A stretch of 53,108 nucleotides of DNA from IMG/VR virus record IMGVR_UViG_3300037076_000071, positions 1 to 53,108 of that record; one strand, written 5' to 3'. The notes below the pieces were generated by a model, which saw nothing but the letters and a program-made list of their open reading frames with translations, ran no database searches and had not been told where the DNA came from. Origin of the DNA: a virus. A program made the translations under genes and the position numbers. Position 1 is the stretch's first letter; each line of letters begins with the position of its first letter. Positions 45,712 through 52,724 of this stretch are shown here, in pieces.

Positions 45712-46695
45712 TTAGCTTTGGTCCGCTGCGTTAGCTGCCAATCTTGCGAGTAAATCATCTTGGTCATCGTCAGCAGGAACGGTTGCTGTGTTACGGGGAG
45801 CCGCAGTGCGAGTTGACTTCGGTGCTGCTGCACGTTGGTTCTTCGGCTTTGCGACTGGCATGTCATCATCAGTGTCAAACGGCGGCTTGCTGCTGTCGTC
45901 GTCGCCTGTTGCTGTTGGAGCGGTTTCTTCACCGCCCGTTGCACCACCAGTTACCTGATCGAAGCGCTTTTTGAGATCTTCAAAAGACTTGAAATGCTTC
46001 GGGTCCAGGATTTCCGTGAGAGAGAACAACTGGCTTTCAACTTCCGCAATGCGATCTTCGTCACCAATTGCTGTCGGTGCGTCGAAGCTGGACTTGTCAT
46101 AGTTCGGGAAGTTATCGACCTTGACAATACGCAACTTGAAGTTTGCGCCTTCTGCCATGTCATACGGGTCAACCGATGCCATATCAGCAAATTCCGGTGG
46201 AGGATCAATCAGGTCTTTGATTTTTTCAAAGATCTTCTTGCCGTACTTATAGAGGAAAACCTTGCCATTGTTTTCCGGGTGCTTCGGGTCATTGACAACT
46301 AAGACGTTGGAAATGTAGTTCAGCTTGCGCTTGCGGCTAGAAGCCAACTTTTTCTTTCCTTCGTTGCCAGTGTTCCAAAGTTCCGTGTTAGCTTTGCAAG
46401 CGGGGCAGTCATTTTCAATTGTCGTCGGGCAATTGTCGATGAACCACTTTCCGTTCGGGCCTTGAAAACCATGACTCCAGAGTTGAACAAATGGGAAACC
46501 TTCCTCTGCCTTTGCAGGGAGGAAGCGAATAACTGCGGAACCAGTGCCAGCCTTATCTACTTCTGGCTTCCAGTAGCGTTCGTCATCTTGTCGTTGAGAG
46601 CCTTTAGGAGAAGACATCTCCTGGCATTTTGAACGGAGTGCGGTCAAGTACTGTGTACGAGACGCATTATTACGTGTGATTGTAGTGTTCGACAT
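45712..46695 (-). CDS. 32: Single-stranded DNA-binding protein gp32
   Basis: 327 residues (T4 gp32: 301). Zinc ligands fit H75, C89, C97 and C100 (SHGF...NCP...DCPAC). SSRKRKLNYISNVLVVNDPK, then ENNGKVFLYKYGKKIFEKI match the DNA-binding core. The C-terminal tail is Ala/Asp rich and acidic, as needed for contacts with gp59 and other replication proteins. It covers single-stranded DNA in replication and repair. Promoter(s) lie 90-120 nt upstream, so its message has a leader that could mediate autoregulation as in T4. Confidence 0.9.
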   Translation of the reverse strand: MSNTTITRNNASRTQYLTALRSKCQEMSSPKGSQRQDDERYWKPEVDKAGTGSAVIRFLPAKAEEGFPFVQLWSHGFQGPNGKWFIDNCPTTIENDCPACKANTELWNTGNEGKKKLASSRKRKLNYISNVLVVNDPKHPENNGKVFLYKYGKKIFEKIKDLIDPPPEFADMASVDPYDMAEGANFKLRIVKVDNFPNYDKSSFDAPTAIGDEDRIAEVESQLFSLTEILDPKHFKSFEDLKKRFDQVTGGATGGEETAPTATGDDDSSKPPFDTDDDMPVAKPKNQRAAAPKSTRTAAPRNTATVPADDDQDDLLARLAANAADQS

Positions 46696-46784
46696 ATACG
46701 TTGTATTTTTCCTGTGTTGACTTTACGGTTTATCCACCTTTCTGTGCGACTCACTGCGTCACACCTTCATAATCTCAATCAACT

Positions 46785-46818
46785 GTATTTAGACTACCAT
46801 GACTTTCTATTCTGTCAA
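46785..46818 (-). promoter_or_regulatory. Tandem sigma70/late promoter of gene 32
   Basis: TTGACA, 16 bp, TAGTCT, fused to a late TAAATAC (46785-46791). Gene 32 could thus be read early and late, with a leader of about 85 nt. Confidence 0.6.
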
Positions 46819-47013
46819 GTTTTGGGTCTCGGCGTGTGCCATCCAAGCGATAGGATGAGAGTTCACAGTACCGTTGTTTTCCTTGATGTCGGCCCAATTC
46901 TTGTCAGGACGGAGTTTGATGAAAATGCCGGTAGTGCCATAGTACGTTCCGGCGACCAACATCACTGGATCGCCCTTGTGAAACTTTCCTGTCACTACTG
47001 TTTTCTTCTTCAT
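46807..47013 (-). CDS. KOW-like small protein, 68 aa
   Basis: ATG 47013. GKFHKGDPVMLVAGTYYGTT is a KOW-type beta-hairpin, common in ribosome or transcription factors. Late promoter overlaps the upstream gene's end. Confidence 0.6.
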   Translation of the reverse strand: MKKKTVVTGKFHKGDPVMLVAGTYYGTTGIFIKLRPDKNWADIKENNGTVNSHPIAWMAHAETQNLTE

Positions 47014-47017
47014 GTCG

Positions 47018-47024
47018 CTATTTA
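47018..47024 (-). promoter_or_regulatory. Late promoter TAAATAG
   Basis: Four bases before ATG 47013. Confidence 0.55.
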
Positions 47025-47230
47025 GAGCCAAGAGTATTGAAAAGATCGTCCAATGCCTTTTTCTTGGCGGTCATGCGAGTGTGTTTCGGCGTCGTGTGGC
47101 CGCAGTTTTCGCAACGCCATACTGACTTCCCAGACTCGTCGGTATCGACTGTATGTGTAGTCTTTACACCACAGTTCGGCCCGTTACAAAGCCGCTTGGA
47201 TTCGGTGACGTAATTTAGAAAACTTTTCAC
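47018..47230 (-). CDS. Zinc-finger protein with capsid-targeting-like start
   Basis: 70 residues. MKSFLNYVTESK resembles the T4 capsid-targeting sequence (hydrophobic-x-Glu cleavage site). CNGPNCGVKTTHTV and WRCENCGHTT form a zinc finger; the C-terminus is basic. Could be packaged into the head, or a simple DNA-binding protein. Confidence 0.6.
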   Translation of the reverse strand: MKSFLNYVTESKRLCNGPNCGVKTTHTVDTDESGKSVWRCENCGHTTPKHTRMTAKKKALDDLFNTLGSK

Positions 47231-47482
47231 TTACTTCAGCATCTCCAATTCTTCTAGTTCAGCCAATTCTTCCGCACTCACAAAGTCGGACGGCGGCACT
47301 TCGATCCCGACTTCCTGCAATTTGAATCGAAGGTCTGCATTTTCCTGGTAGAGTTTGCAGAGACATTCTTTGAGGTCAACCATTTCTTCATAGAGTAGGT
47401 CGTTTTCCTCAGATGCACGGCAGTAGTTTCTCAAAACTACATCCATGAAGTAGTCAAGTTGAGTCTCATTTTTTGTTGCCAT
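47231..47482 (-). CDS. Acidic coiled-coil protein, 83 aa
   Basis: Helical throughout (EENDLLYEEMVDLKECLCKL; LRFKLQEVGIEV), acidic Leu/Glu-rich end. Stands between the gp59 gene and the small zinc-finger gene. Function unknown. Confidence 0.6.
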   Translation of the reverse strand: MATKNETQLDYFMDVVLRNYCRASEENDLLYEEMVDLKECLCKLYQENADLRFKLQEVGIEVPPSDFVSAEELAELEELEMLK

Positions 47483-47483
47483 C

Positions 47484-48113
47484 TTAATGCGTCACCCCCA
47501 TCTCATTGAGCGCAAGTTGGATAGCTTTACTCATGCTACCAACGTTGATATTTAGCCGTTCGATGAAGGGTCGATACTTGATGGATTTGTTTCTTACGAG
47601 CATCCAACTTCGGTCATCTCCAAGTTTTTTATCTATCTTGGGAATGAAGTCGAGACATATGTCTAAGACGACGAAAGTTTCAAGGGACATGTCGCCACGC
47701 ATATGTGCTTTGAGTATTTCCGGGTGCTCATGTTCGCTGCATTTGTAAAAGAGATCTGTGAAGCTGGTATTGTCCTCCAACAAGAGCTTGAGTTCGTTGA
47801 TTAAATTGTACTGAAGACTCTCAACCCGGCCACGCCAGCGGATGTATATTTCAGGAGCCTCGCCGCCAAGGACACCAATCCAAGCACGTTTCTTTTGCTC
47901 TAGGAGATTGGCGACGATGAAATTTTCAAGCTCTTCTTTGTCTGGATATTTTCTTGCCAGCCGGTCGTACCTATTACGTTCGTCGGATCGCTTGGCGTCG
48001 TAGGTCTCTGGTTTGACATTGACTGCGCCGTTGTAAGTGAAGTAGTTGTAACCGTTGCTGAAAAAATGGTTATTCAGAGCCATGAACAACTTGTATGCCT
48101 CAAACCCGGTCAT
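47484..48113 (-). CDS. 59: DNA helicase loader gp59
   Basis: 209 residues (T4 gp59: 217). FEAYKLFMALNNHFFSNGYN, then YNGAVNVKPETYDAKRSDER, RKYPDKEELENFIVANLL and IYIRWRGRVESLQYNLINEL follow the T4 gp59 order to the C-terminal WMLVRNKSIKYRPFIERL. It loads the replicative helicase onto gp32-coated DNA. Gene order 32 near 59 is as in T4. Confidence 0.85.
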   Translation of the reverse strand: MTGFEAYKLFMALNNHFFSNGYNYFTYNGAVNVKPETYDAKRSDERNRYDRLARKYPDKEELENFIVANLLEQKKRAWIGVLGGEAPEIYIRWRGRVESLQYNLINELKLLLEDNTSFTDLFYKCSEHEHPEILKAHMRGDMSLETFVVLDICLDFIPKIDKKLGDDRSWMLVRNKSIKYRPFIERLNINVGSMSKAIQLALNEMGVTH

Positions 48114-48291
48114 AAGTCATTGTCTCCGCATAGCATACACATGTGCAGAAGAATCCGCCTTCATAAGCAGAATCGCCATTCGGGTAAGTATGAGGACAAC
48201 TTTTTGTGTCGAATCGTGTTGGCTCATTCTCACAAAGTTTCAGTACGTCATCTCGGAAGCGCTCATACGACGGCTGTATTGACGATGGCAT
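48100..48291 (-). CDS. Small Cys-rich protein, 63 aa
   Basis: FRDDVLKLCENEPTRFDTKS, then a cluster CPHTYPNGDSAYEGGFFCTC near the end. The C-terminus overlaps the gp59 start by 14 bases, and the N-terminus overlaps the end of the GIY-YIG gene. Confidence 0.6.
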   Translation of the reverse strand: MPSSIQPSYERFRDDVLKLCENEPTRFDTKSCPHTYPNGDSAYEGGFFCTCVCYAETMTYDRV

Positions 48292-49426
48292 TTTTCATTC
48301 TCCGCTTCGCTTTTACCAAGTCTTTTTCACAGTCTTTGAGCAGAGCGTCACAGGCTTCTTTGCGGGTCTTCCAACAGTCTACGCCCATTTGATAAGCTGT
48401 CCTGGGTGCGGCTGATTCTTCTTTGTCGAGAGTTACCATTCCGTAAAGAGGATCGTAGTAATAACCTTCAAATTTGACCACACAATCGTAGTCGACGCAT
48501 TTTACCGCAAGATATCCTTTGCACACTTTTCCTTCCGCAAATCTATGACTTTTTATGGAGTGCTCTCGACAGAAAGCACATAGATTTTTTACTTTTATCG
48601 TTTCTCCATTTTGATTTGTAATTTGCCACCAAAAACTAAGACCCTTTGATGGAGTTGGCTGTCTCATTTTCCTTTTTGCTTCCTCAGTGTGCCGATAAGG
48701 ATGATTGCGTTTTGTTTCTCTTATTTTCTTCTTTGTTTCTTCGGATCGCTGAATACCAAACAGCGGGTTATTCTGTCCACAACCGTGTTTGATTTTCCTT
48801 GAAGATTCACTTAACTTGAGTCTGGTTTCTTGACTACAAACTCGATTGGCCATCTTAGCTCGTGTTTCTGGAGATGCCTTAGTACCTCGTCTCGCATTGG
48901 CAATTTTCTGGCAGGACTCGGTGGAAAGATGTTTACCAAAAAATGGATTGTCTTTTCCGTATCGTTTCGGTTGGCGTTTTGCAGCCTCACTTATCCTGCG
49001 CCTACTTTCGTCAGTGTATCCTCCATGACCTTTTAATGCGATACTCAATTTGGCTTTCTGTTCGTCGGTGAGTGGACCACGTTTTTTGCGAACATCGGGT
49101 ACCCGGCTCGAAGCGCCCATCACTTTTCGGTGCATGTTGTATCCATTCTGACCGATGTTGCTGTGATATTGTTCGATCAATGCCGGTTCAACATATTCCA
49201 ACATTGCTAACTTGTCTTTACCGCAACAGATGACTTCAAATTCAAAATTCTCCCATCCATGCTTTCTGATCGCTTGATGAAAGACATAACCACGCCCGGT
49301 TTCGGCGTCTCGTTTGTGATTACGCCATCTTGTTTTTGGATCAGCAGCGAACCCAATATAAACCTTGCCGTTGTCTTTGTTCGTCGCTTTGTAACAATAG
49401 TAAATCTTGCATGATTCTTGCTTCAT
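48263..49426 (-). CDS. GIY-YIG homing endonuclease with many NUMOD3 repeats
   Basis: 387 residues. IYYCYKATNKDNGKVYIGFA core with RWRNH and the catalytic Glu (MLEYVEPALIEQ). About six NUMOD3 units follow, from RGPLTDEQKAKLS to HTEEAKRKMRQ. The last 130 residues, with CAFCREHSIK, form an extra DNA-binding/NUMOD1-like part. Inserted between the gp59 cluster and the gp33-like gene. Confidence 0.9.
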   Translation of the reverse strand: MKQESCKIYYCYKATNKDNGKVYIGFAADPKTRWRNHKRDAETGRGYVFHQAIRKHGWENFEFEVICCGKDKLAMLEYVEPALIEQYHSNIGQNGYNMHRKVMGASSRVPDVRKKRGPLTDEQKAKLSIALKGHGGYTDESRRRISEAAKRQPKRYGKDNPFFGKHLSTESCQKIANARRGTKASPETRAKMANRVCSQETRLKLSESSRKIKHGCGQNNPLFGIQRSEETKKKIRETKRNHPYRHTEEAKRKMRQPTPSKGLSFWWQITNQNGETIKVKNLCAFCREHSIKSHRFAEGKVCKGYLAVKCVDYDCVVKFEGYYYDPLYGMVTLDKEESAAPRTAYQMGVDCWKTRKEACDALLKDCEKDLVKAKRRMKNAIVNTAVV

Positions 49427-49432
49427 GCAAAC

Positions 49433-49439
49433 TATTTAT
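49433..49439 (-). promoter_or_regulatory. Late promoter ATAAATA
   Basis: Six bases before ATG 49426 of the GIY-YIG gene. Confidence 0.55.
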
Positions 49440-49502
49440 GCAAGCGTCGGTTTTGAATAGTATATACAAATAAGTCCTTTTTTTTGTTGGAGTTACTAGG
49501 AA

Positions 49503-49802
49503 TCAGAATGGAAGCCGTGCCTTCTTGGGGAGCATGTGTTTGTTCTCCCATTCCAATGCCATTTTTTGTTTGATTTCAGGACTGACGTAAGAGGCTGCTA
49601 GGTCGGGTTCAATGTGTCGGCGTTCGGCTATCACCAGGACGGCTTCCACATATCCAAGTCTTGATGTCTTGCGCCCACCAGCGTTCTCTTCACGCTCATC
49701 TGCTTTCTTGTTGCTTTCTGCAATGAGGGCTTCAACGTCGGCACAAAACCGAGTGCAGTTCTCAATGTGAAGTTGATCTTGCGGTAGTTGTCTGACTGCC
49801 AT
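49503..49802 (-). CDS. 33: Late-transcription co-activator, gp33-like
   Basis: 99 residues from ATG 49802 (GGTGGAG upstream). The C-terminal half, YVEAVLVIAERRHIEPDLAA, then SYVSPEIKQKMALEWENKHM and the end LPKKARLPF, follows the gp33 pattern of T4-type phages (EA-x5-E-x3-I, then basic/hydrophobic tail). gp33 links the sigma factor gp55, RNA polymerase and the sliding clamp for late promoters. Its presence fits the many TAAATA sites here. No strong similarity can be tested by eye. Confidence 0.6.
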   Translation of the reverse strand: MAVRQLPQDQLHIENCTRFCADVEALIAESNKKADEREENAGGRKTSRLGYVEAVLVIAERRHIEPDLAASYVSPEIKQKMALEWENKHMLPKKARLPF

Positions 49803-49819
49803 GTATGATCGCTCCACCT

Positions 49820-49867
49820 GTATTTAGGAGCGCAATACCATTTAACCACGGATGTCAGATCTGTCAA
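49820..49867 (-). promoter_or_regulatory. Tandem sigma70/late promoter of the gp33-like gene
   Basis: TTGACA (49862-49867), 17 bp, TAAATG, and separately a late TAAATAC (49820-49826). Resembles the tandem arrangement at gene 32. Confidence 0.55.
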
Positions 49868-49871
49868 GAGG

Positions 49872-50108
49872 TCAGATGTTGTTGCAATTTTCTGGTAGGA
49901 TGGCCCGAAGGTTGATTGAAGTGCCGGTTTCGGAGAGGAATGTCACCAGCCGGTTGCCGTAATCGTCTACGTGGACGTACTTGTGGGCGGCGAGACCAGG
50001 GTGAAAATAAATTTCGCCTTTGTACAGAACACGCCCATCTTTCACTTTTCGTTTGGGATACCGGGACAAGAAAAACCCGGCCTGTTTATCTTTTTCTTCG
50101 CTGGTCAC
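49872..50108 (-). CDS. Unknown basic protein, 78 aa
   Basis: GFFLSRYPKRKVKDGRVLYK and a beta-rich middle; no motif of known function. Start overlaps the upstream stop. Confidence 0.6.
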   Translation of the reverse strand: MTSEEKDKQAGFFLSRYPKRKVKDGRVLYKGEIYFHPGLAAHKYVHVDDYGNRLVTFLSETGTSINLRAILPENCNNI

Positions 50109-50311
50109 AAAACCTCAACGGTGATGCGAACTTTCTTACCCCGGAGAGATTCCAGAGTTTCGTGCTTGCGAGTGGTTTCGTTCCAGCTTTGAAGCCGCAC
50201 AAAAAACGATCCATCAGTGCTGGATTCGGTTTCCGAGTCCACGTCAGCGATGAGTGCGGCCCCGCCGTCTTCCTTGCTCATGCTCCATACTTGGCCGGTG
50301 ATGACGATCAT
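50105..50311 (-). CDS. Unknown beta-rich protein, 68 aa
   Basis: MIVITGQVWSMSKEDGGAAL, strand-turn repeats, possible OB-like barrel. Overlaps both neighbours by 4 bases. Confidence 0.6.
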   Translation of the reverse strand: MIVITGQVWSMSKEDGGAALIADVDSETESSTDGSFFVRLQSWNETTRKHETLESLRGKKVRITVEVL

Positions 50312-50490
50312 TCAAGCTCCCGTAATGCCGATTGAATTTTGCTGTTGGATGCCGATGCACCGCACGTGCAATTTCCTTCGCCATCGTCGGCAGGGCACGT
50401 CATCTTGTGCCCGGTCAGGCCGCTTTCCAGCTTGACCTTCGCACGGATAATCTTCTCGAACAATTCTTTTTCCAGCGGTGTCAGTGTCAT
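50308..50490 (-). CDS. Small Cys-containing protein, 60 aa
   Basis: MTLTPLEKELFEKIIRAKVK helix, then CPADDGEGNCTCG and a helix. Possible zinc site. ATG 50490; upstream ATG 50502 possible. Confidence 0.6.
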   Translation of the reverse strand: MTLTPLEKELFEKIIRAKVKLESGLTGHKMTCPADDGEGNCTCGASASNSKIQSALRELE

Positions 50491-50515
50491 TAGCTTCCCC
50501 AAACTACGTTGTCGA

Positions 50516-50716
50516 TCATGCGACTAGACGCTCCAATCTGTTGAGAATCCAGGTGTCGGGATCGCCCGTGCGTGCCTTCTGGACGCCGTAGGGCATTTCC
50601 GTCTGGTAAAAATCGTACAAGGCGTCACGGGTCAGGACCGGCATGTCGTAAAAGTCGATCTCGCCTTCCAACCACTTTGCAACGCCTTCGAGCTTCAATA
50701 AATCTTGTTCTTTCAT
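50516..50716 (-). CDS. Unknown protein, 66 aa
   Basis: ATG 50716 lies 6 bases behind a strong -10. Helical (MKEQDLLKLEGVAKWLEGEI), then PYGVQKARTGDPDTWILNRL. No family recognised. Confidence 0.65.
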   Translation of the reverse strand: MKEQDLLKLEGVAKWLEGEIDFYDMPVLTRDALYDFYQTEMPYGVQKARTGDPDTWILNRLERLVA

Positions 50717-50722
50717 GGTTCT

Positions 50723-50752
50723 ATAATAGCACATTCGGCCCCGAAAAGTCAA
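50723..50752 (-). promoter_or_regulatory. Sigma70-like promoter
   Basis: TTGACT, 18 bp, TATTAT, 6 bases, ATG 50716. Confidence 0.65.
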
Positions 50753-50755
50753 GGG

Positions 50756-51037
50756 CTAAATGTACGGCAAACAGCCGATGTCCAGGTTGTGCTTTGTGGC
50801 GAGTGCCTTGACTTCCTTCGCCCATCCTACCGCAGCTTCGTTACGGGCGTCGTAGCGGCTGTCGGCGTACAATAGCTGTGCTACGAGTAGGGCGTTCCAG
50901 AACGATTGCTGGAGGGTCCGGTGATCGCTGCGAACGGTATCCACGATGGTCAGCGCAACGTCTTTTCGGCCCTGAGAACTGATGTTGTTCAGTTCGTTTA
51001 GAATGACCTGTACGGCGTCTTTCACTTTTTGGTTCAT
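50756..51037 (-). CDS. Unknown helical protein, 93 aa
   Basis: All-helical (VKDAVQVILNELNNISSQGR, WNALLVAQLLYADSRYD). ATG 51037 with AGGAGACC upstream, 9 bases after the previous stop. No motif. Confidence 0.65.
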   Translation of the reverse strand: MNQKVKDAVQVILNELNNISSQGRKDVALTIVDTVRSDHRTLQQSFWNALLVAQLLYADSRYDARNEAAVGWAKEVKALATKHNLDIGCLPYI

Positions 51038-51046
51038 GATGGTCTC

Positions 51047-51295
51047 CTAGCTGTAGCTGTTGCCGGGATGCAGCCGGATCTGTTCGCTCATCGGTTTTCC
51101 CGGAGGAATAACATAAGCATACCATACGCAGTAGCCGATGGAGTGATAAAATTCGTCGGCCTTGCGAATGCGCTCTTTGGCGTCTTCCAACGAAACGCAC
51201 GACTCCACGCTGGAATCACGACTCGTCAGTGTGCGGCGATGGCAACCGCTGTGAAGTTCCCACTTGTCACTTGTGTTGACGTATTCGTTGCTCAT
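51047..51295 (-). CDS. Unknown protein, 82 aa
   Basis: MSNEYVNTSDKWELHSGCHR, then SLEDAKERIRKADEFYHSIG; a motif with Cys/His near the start and a Tyr-rich C-terminus. Start ATG 51295 overlaps the upstream stop. Confidence 0.6.
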   Translation of the reverse strand: MSNEYVNTSDKWELHSGCHRRTLTSRDSSVESCVSLEDAKERIRKADEFYHSIGYCVWYAYVIPPGKPMSEQIRLHPGNSYS

Positions 51296-51604
51296 TTTCC
51301 TATTAGTCTCCGTAGGCGAGTAAGTTCTGCAACATCGGCTGTATAGATCGCTTCGCCGCCGTTGCCATATCGTTCTGGCGTGTGGATGGAACCGTACCGG
51401 GCGACGTAGCCTTCCAGATTGCGCCCATGATTCATGATCCACTCTTCCTGCGCCTGGATCAAATCGTAGATGGTGGTCTTCCGGCGTGTGCTCTTCAGCG
51501 ATTTCGATCTTGATGGCCGGTTCGCCAACACGAGAAAACAGAGTTTCGACTTGAGCCGGTGAAAGTTCGGTATCGACTTTGACGGTGATAGTCATGTTTG
51601 CCAT
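51292..51604 (-). CDS. Unknown protein with an apparent +1 frame break
   Basis: From ATG 51604 (MANMTITVKVDTELSPAQVE) the frame is protein-like for about 42 residues and then turns into Arg-rich noise without a stop. From there the +1 frame gives TTIYDLIQAQEEWIMNHGRN, a known conserved phage family core, and a stop at 51292. A single +1 shift near 51475-51490 restores one protein of about 104 residues. Otherwise it is two genes, the second from GTG 51531. Confidence 0.5.
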
Positions 51605-51949
51605 TTACTTCTTCTCCACAGTAGCCGTTGTCGGCCATGAAATTGGTATAAGAACTGGTGCCGTGAATAACCACGGGTGTGTGATCTGACACTTATGATC
51701 CGGCGCATCGTGCGTGCTGAATTGAGCACCGCACTTACATTTCCAGCCGGTTGGCAACTCTTCGTAGAGTGTGCGGAGATAGCGCTCTGTGCATCGCTCG
51801 TAATAAGCCGCCGCCATGCCGCTCTTGTATAGCCTGTCGCTGGTTTCCGACTTGATGGCAAACCGATTGGTAAAATGGCTGTTGTCGGGGAGCTTTCCAG
51901 GTCGGGCGTTGCTTCCTTCGCTGCCCTGTCCTTCAACTCGAATTACCAA
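51605..51949 (-). CDS. Zinc-containing unknown protein, 114 aa
   Basis: TTG start at 51949 (the frame has a TGA just above). Middle part WKCKCGAQF and DHKC form a Cys/His site. Tail Thr/Pro rich. Translation may be coupled to the short leader frame. Confidence 0.6.
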   Translation of the reverse strand: MVIRVEGQGSEGSNARPGKLPDNSHFTNRFAIKSETSDRLYKSGMAAAYYERCTERYLRTLYEELPTGWKCKCGAQFSTHDAPDHKCQITHPWLFTAPVLIPISWPTTATVEKK

Positions 51950-51974
51950 TTGCTGACTGTCGCTGCGGTGTCAT
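51933..51974 (-). CDS. 13-residue leader peptide
   Basis: ATG 51974 has a perfect AAGGAG at proper distance and encodes MTPQRQSAIGNSS before stopping 17 bases inside the next gene. A short coupled leader is likely; regulation by stalling is possible. Confidence 0.4.
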   Translation of the reverse strand: MTPQRQSAIGNSS

Positions 51975-51995
51975 TCGTTTCTCCTTAACAACCCA

Positions 51996-52037
51996 AGAAT
52001 ACCATACCCAGGCTCCGAATGTCAATAGATGTATCAA
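51996..52037 (-). promoter_or_regulatory. Promoter with the shared 18-bp element
   Basis: Element at 52037-52020, 18 bp, TATTCT. Unlike the others it gives a leader with a ribosome site. Confidence 0.7.
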
Positions 52038-52047
52038 TTTTTTCTGC

Positions 52048-52054
52048 TAAATAA
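52048..52054 (+). promoter_or_regulatory. Late promoter TAAATAA
   Basis: Five bases before ATG 52059. Confidence 0.5.
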
Positions 52055-52058
52055 CAAA

Positions 52059-52277
52059 ATGACGCACAAACACCATCACGAGCACGAATGCTATGGCGGC
52101 ATTATTGATTTTATTGAGGATTTTGTTGAATGTTTGATTATGGCAGAAGAAGTGCTGGCGCATTATTTCTGCCCGTACTGCCGTAAGGAATCCGTTCATC
52201 GGCTGTTCCGAGAGAACCCGGATGGCGCATACGATGAAGTCGGCCTTCAGTGCCACAACTGCAAAAAGATCTTCTAA
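52059..52277 (+). CDS. Zinc-ribbon protein with His-rich start, 72 aa
   Basis: MTHKHHHEHECYGGIIDFIE: His-rich metal-binding start, a helix, then CPYCRKESVH and CHNCKK, a classic zinc ribbon. Only plus-strand gene in this region. Metal or nucleic-acid binding is likely. Confidence 0.65.
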   Translation: MTHKHHHEHECYGGIIDFIEDFVECLIMAEEVLAHYFCPYCRKESVHRLFRENPDGAYDEVGLQCHNCKKIF

Positions 52278-52382
52278 CCGTTTATGGACGTTCCTGCCAG
52301 CCAACACGGGTTTCCTACCGTCAGCGCCCGAAGTGTGTCTGCGATGCGTTGTAGGGCTTCCTAGCGCCGGGAAAGGGTATTC

Positions 52383-52456
52383 TGGAGCCGAATGTGGGGA
52401 TCGAACCCACATTTCCACCTTACCAAAGTGGCGTCCTACCATTGAACGAAATCGGC
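52383..52456 (-). tRNA. tRNA-Thr (GGT)
   Basis: Anticodon arm CCACT-TTGGTAA-GGTGG puts GGT at positions 34-36. T-arm GTGGG-TTCGATC-CCCAC; acceptor GCCGATT/ATTCGGC with one T-T mismatch; U73; encoded CCA. Confidence 0.85.
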
Positions 52457-52457
52457 C

Positions 52458-52532
52458 TGGAGCCGGATCGGAGAATCGAACTCCGGTCTGTGGTTTACGA
52501 GGCCACCGCTCTACCAACTGAGCTAATCCGGC
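52458..52532 (-). tRNA. tRNA-Thr (CGT)
   Basis: Acceptor GCCGGAT/ATCCGGC, D-arm GCTC/GAGC, anticodon loop CTCGTAA (CGT; one C-A at the stem end), T-arm CGGAG-TTCGATT-CTCCG, encoded CCA. One base separates it from tRNA-Thr(GGT), so both come from one transcript. Confidence 0.9.
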
Positions 52533-52660
52533 AAATTGATAGCTGCAATTTTCTTTGCTTTTGGTCCTAAACGTGCCAGGAGCAATTCTCTGTCTGGTGA
52601 CTTCGGATACTTCAACAGAAAATGCAAAATTGCGGCTTCTTTAATTGAAAGGGTAGTCAA
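52523..52660 (-). CDS. Possible 45-residue protein before the tRNAs
   Basis: TTG 52660 starts SIKEAAILHFLLKYPKSPDR, then ELLLARLGPKAKKIAAINLPD, which is protein-like; the TAG lies inside the first tRNA. The frame is open upstream into the tmRNA tail without an ATG. Weak support. Confidence 0.35.
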   Translation of the reverse strand: MTTLSIKEAAILHFLLKYPKSPDRELLLARLGPKAKKIAAINLPD

Positions 52661-52668
52661 GGGTTTTG

Positions 52669-52684
52669 GACGGCTTACGCCGTC
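52669..52684 (-). terminator. Possible terminator hairpin after the tmRNA
   Basis: Perfect 6-bp stem GACGGC-GTAA-GCCGTC about 40 nt after the coding piece. No U run follows, so it may be a processing or rho-assisted element. Confidence 0.35.
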
Positions 52685-52724
52685 TTGGTAGTGCTCGTGC
52701 GGGATGTGAGGAAGGTCAACATTA

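Noticed and set aside
52047-52517. 156-codon minus-strand frame
   Set aside because: Covers both tRNA-Thr genes and the antisense of the zinc-ribbon gene.
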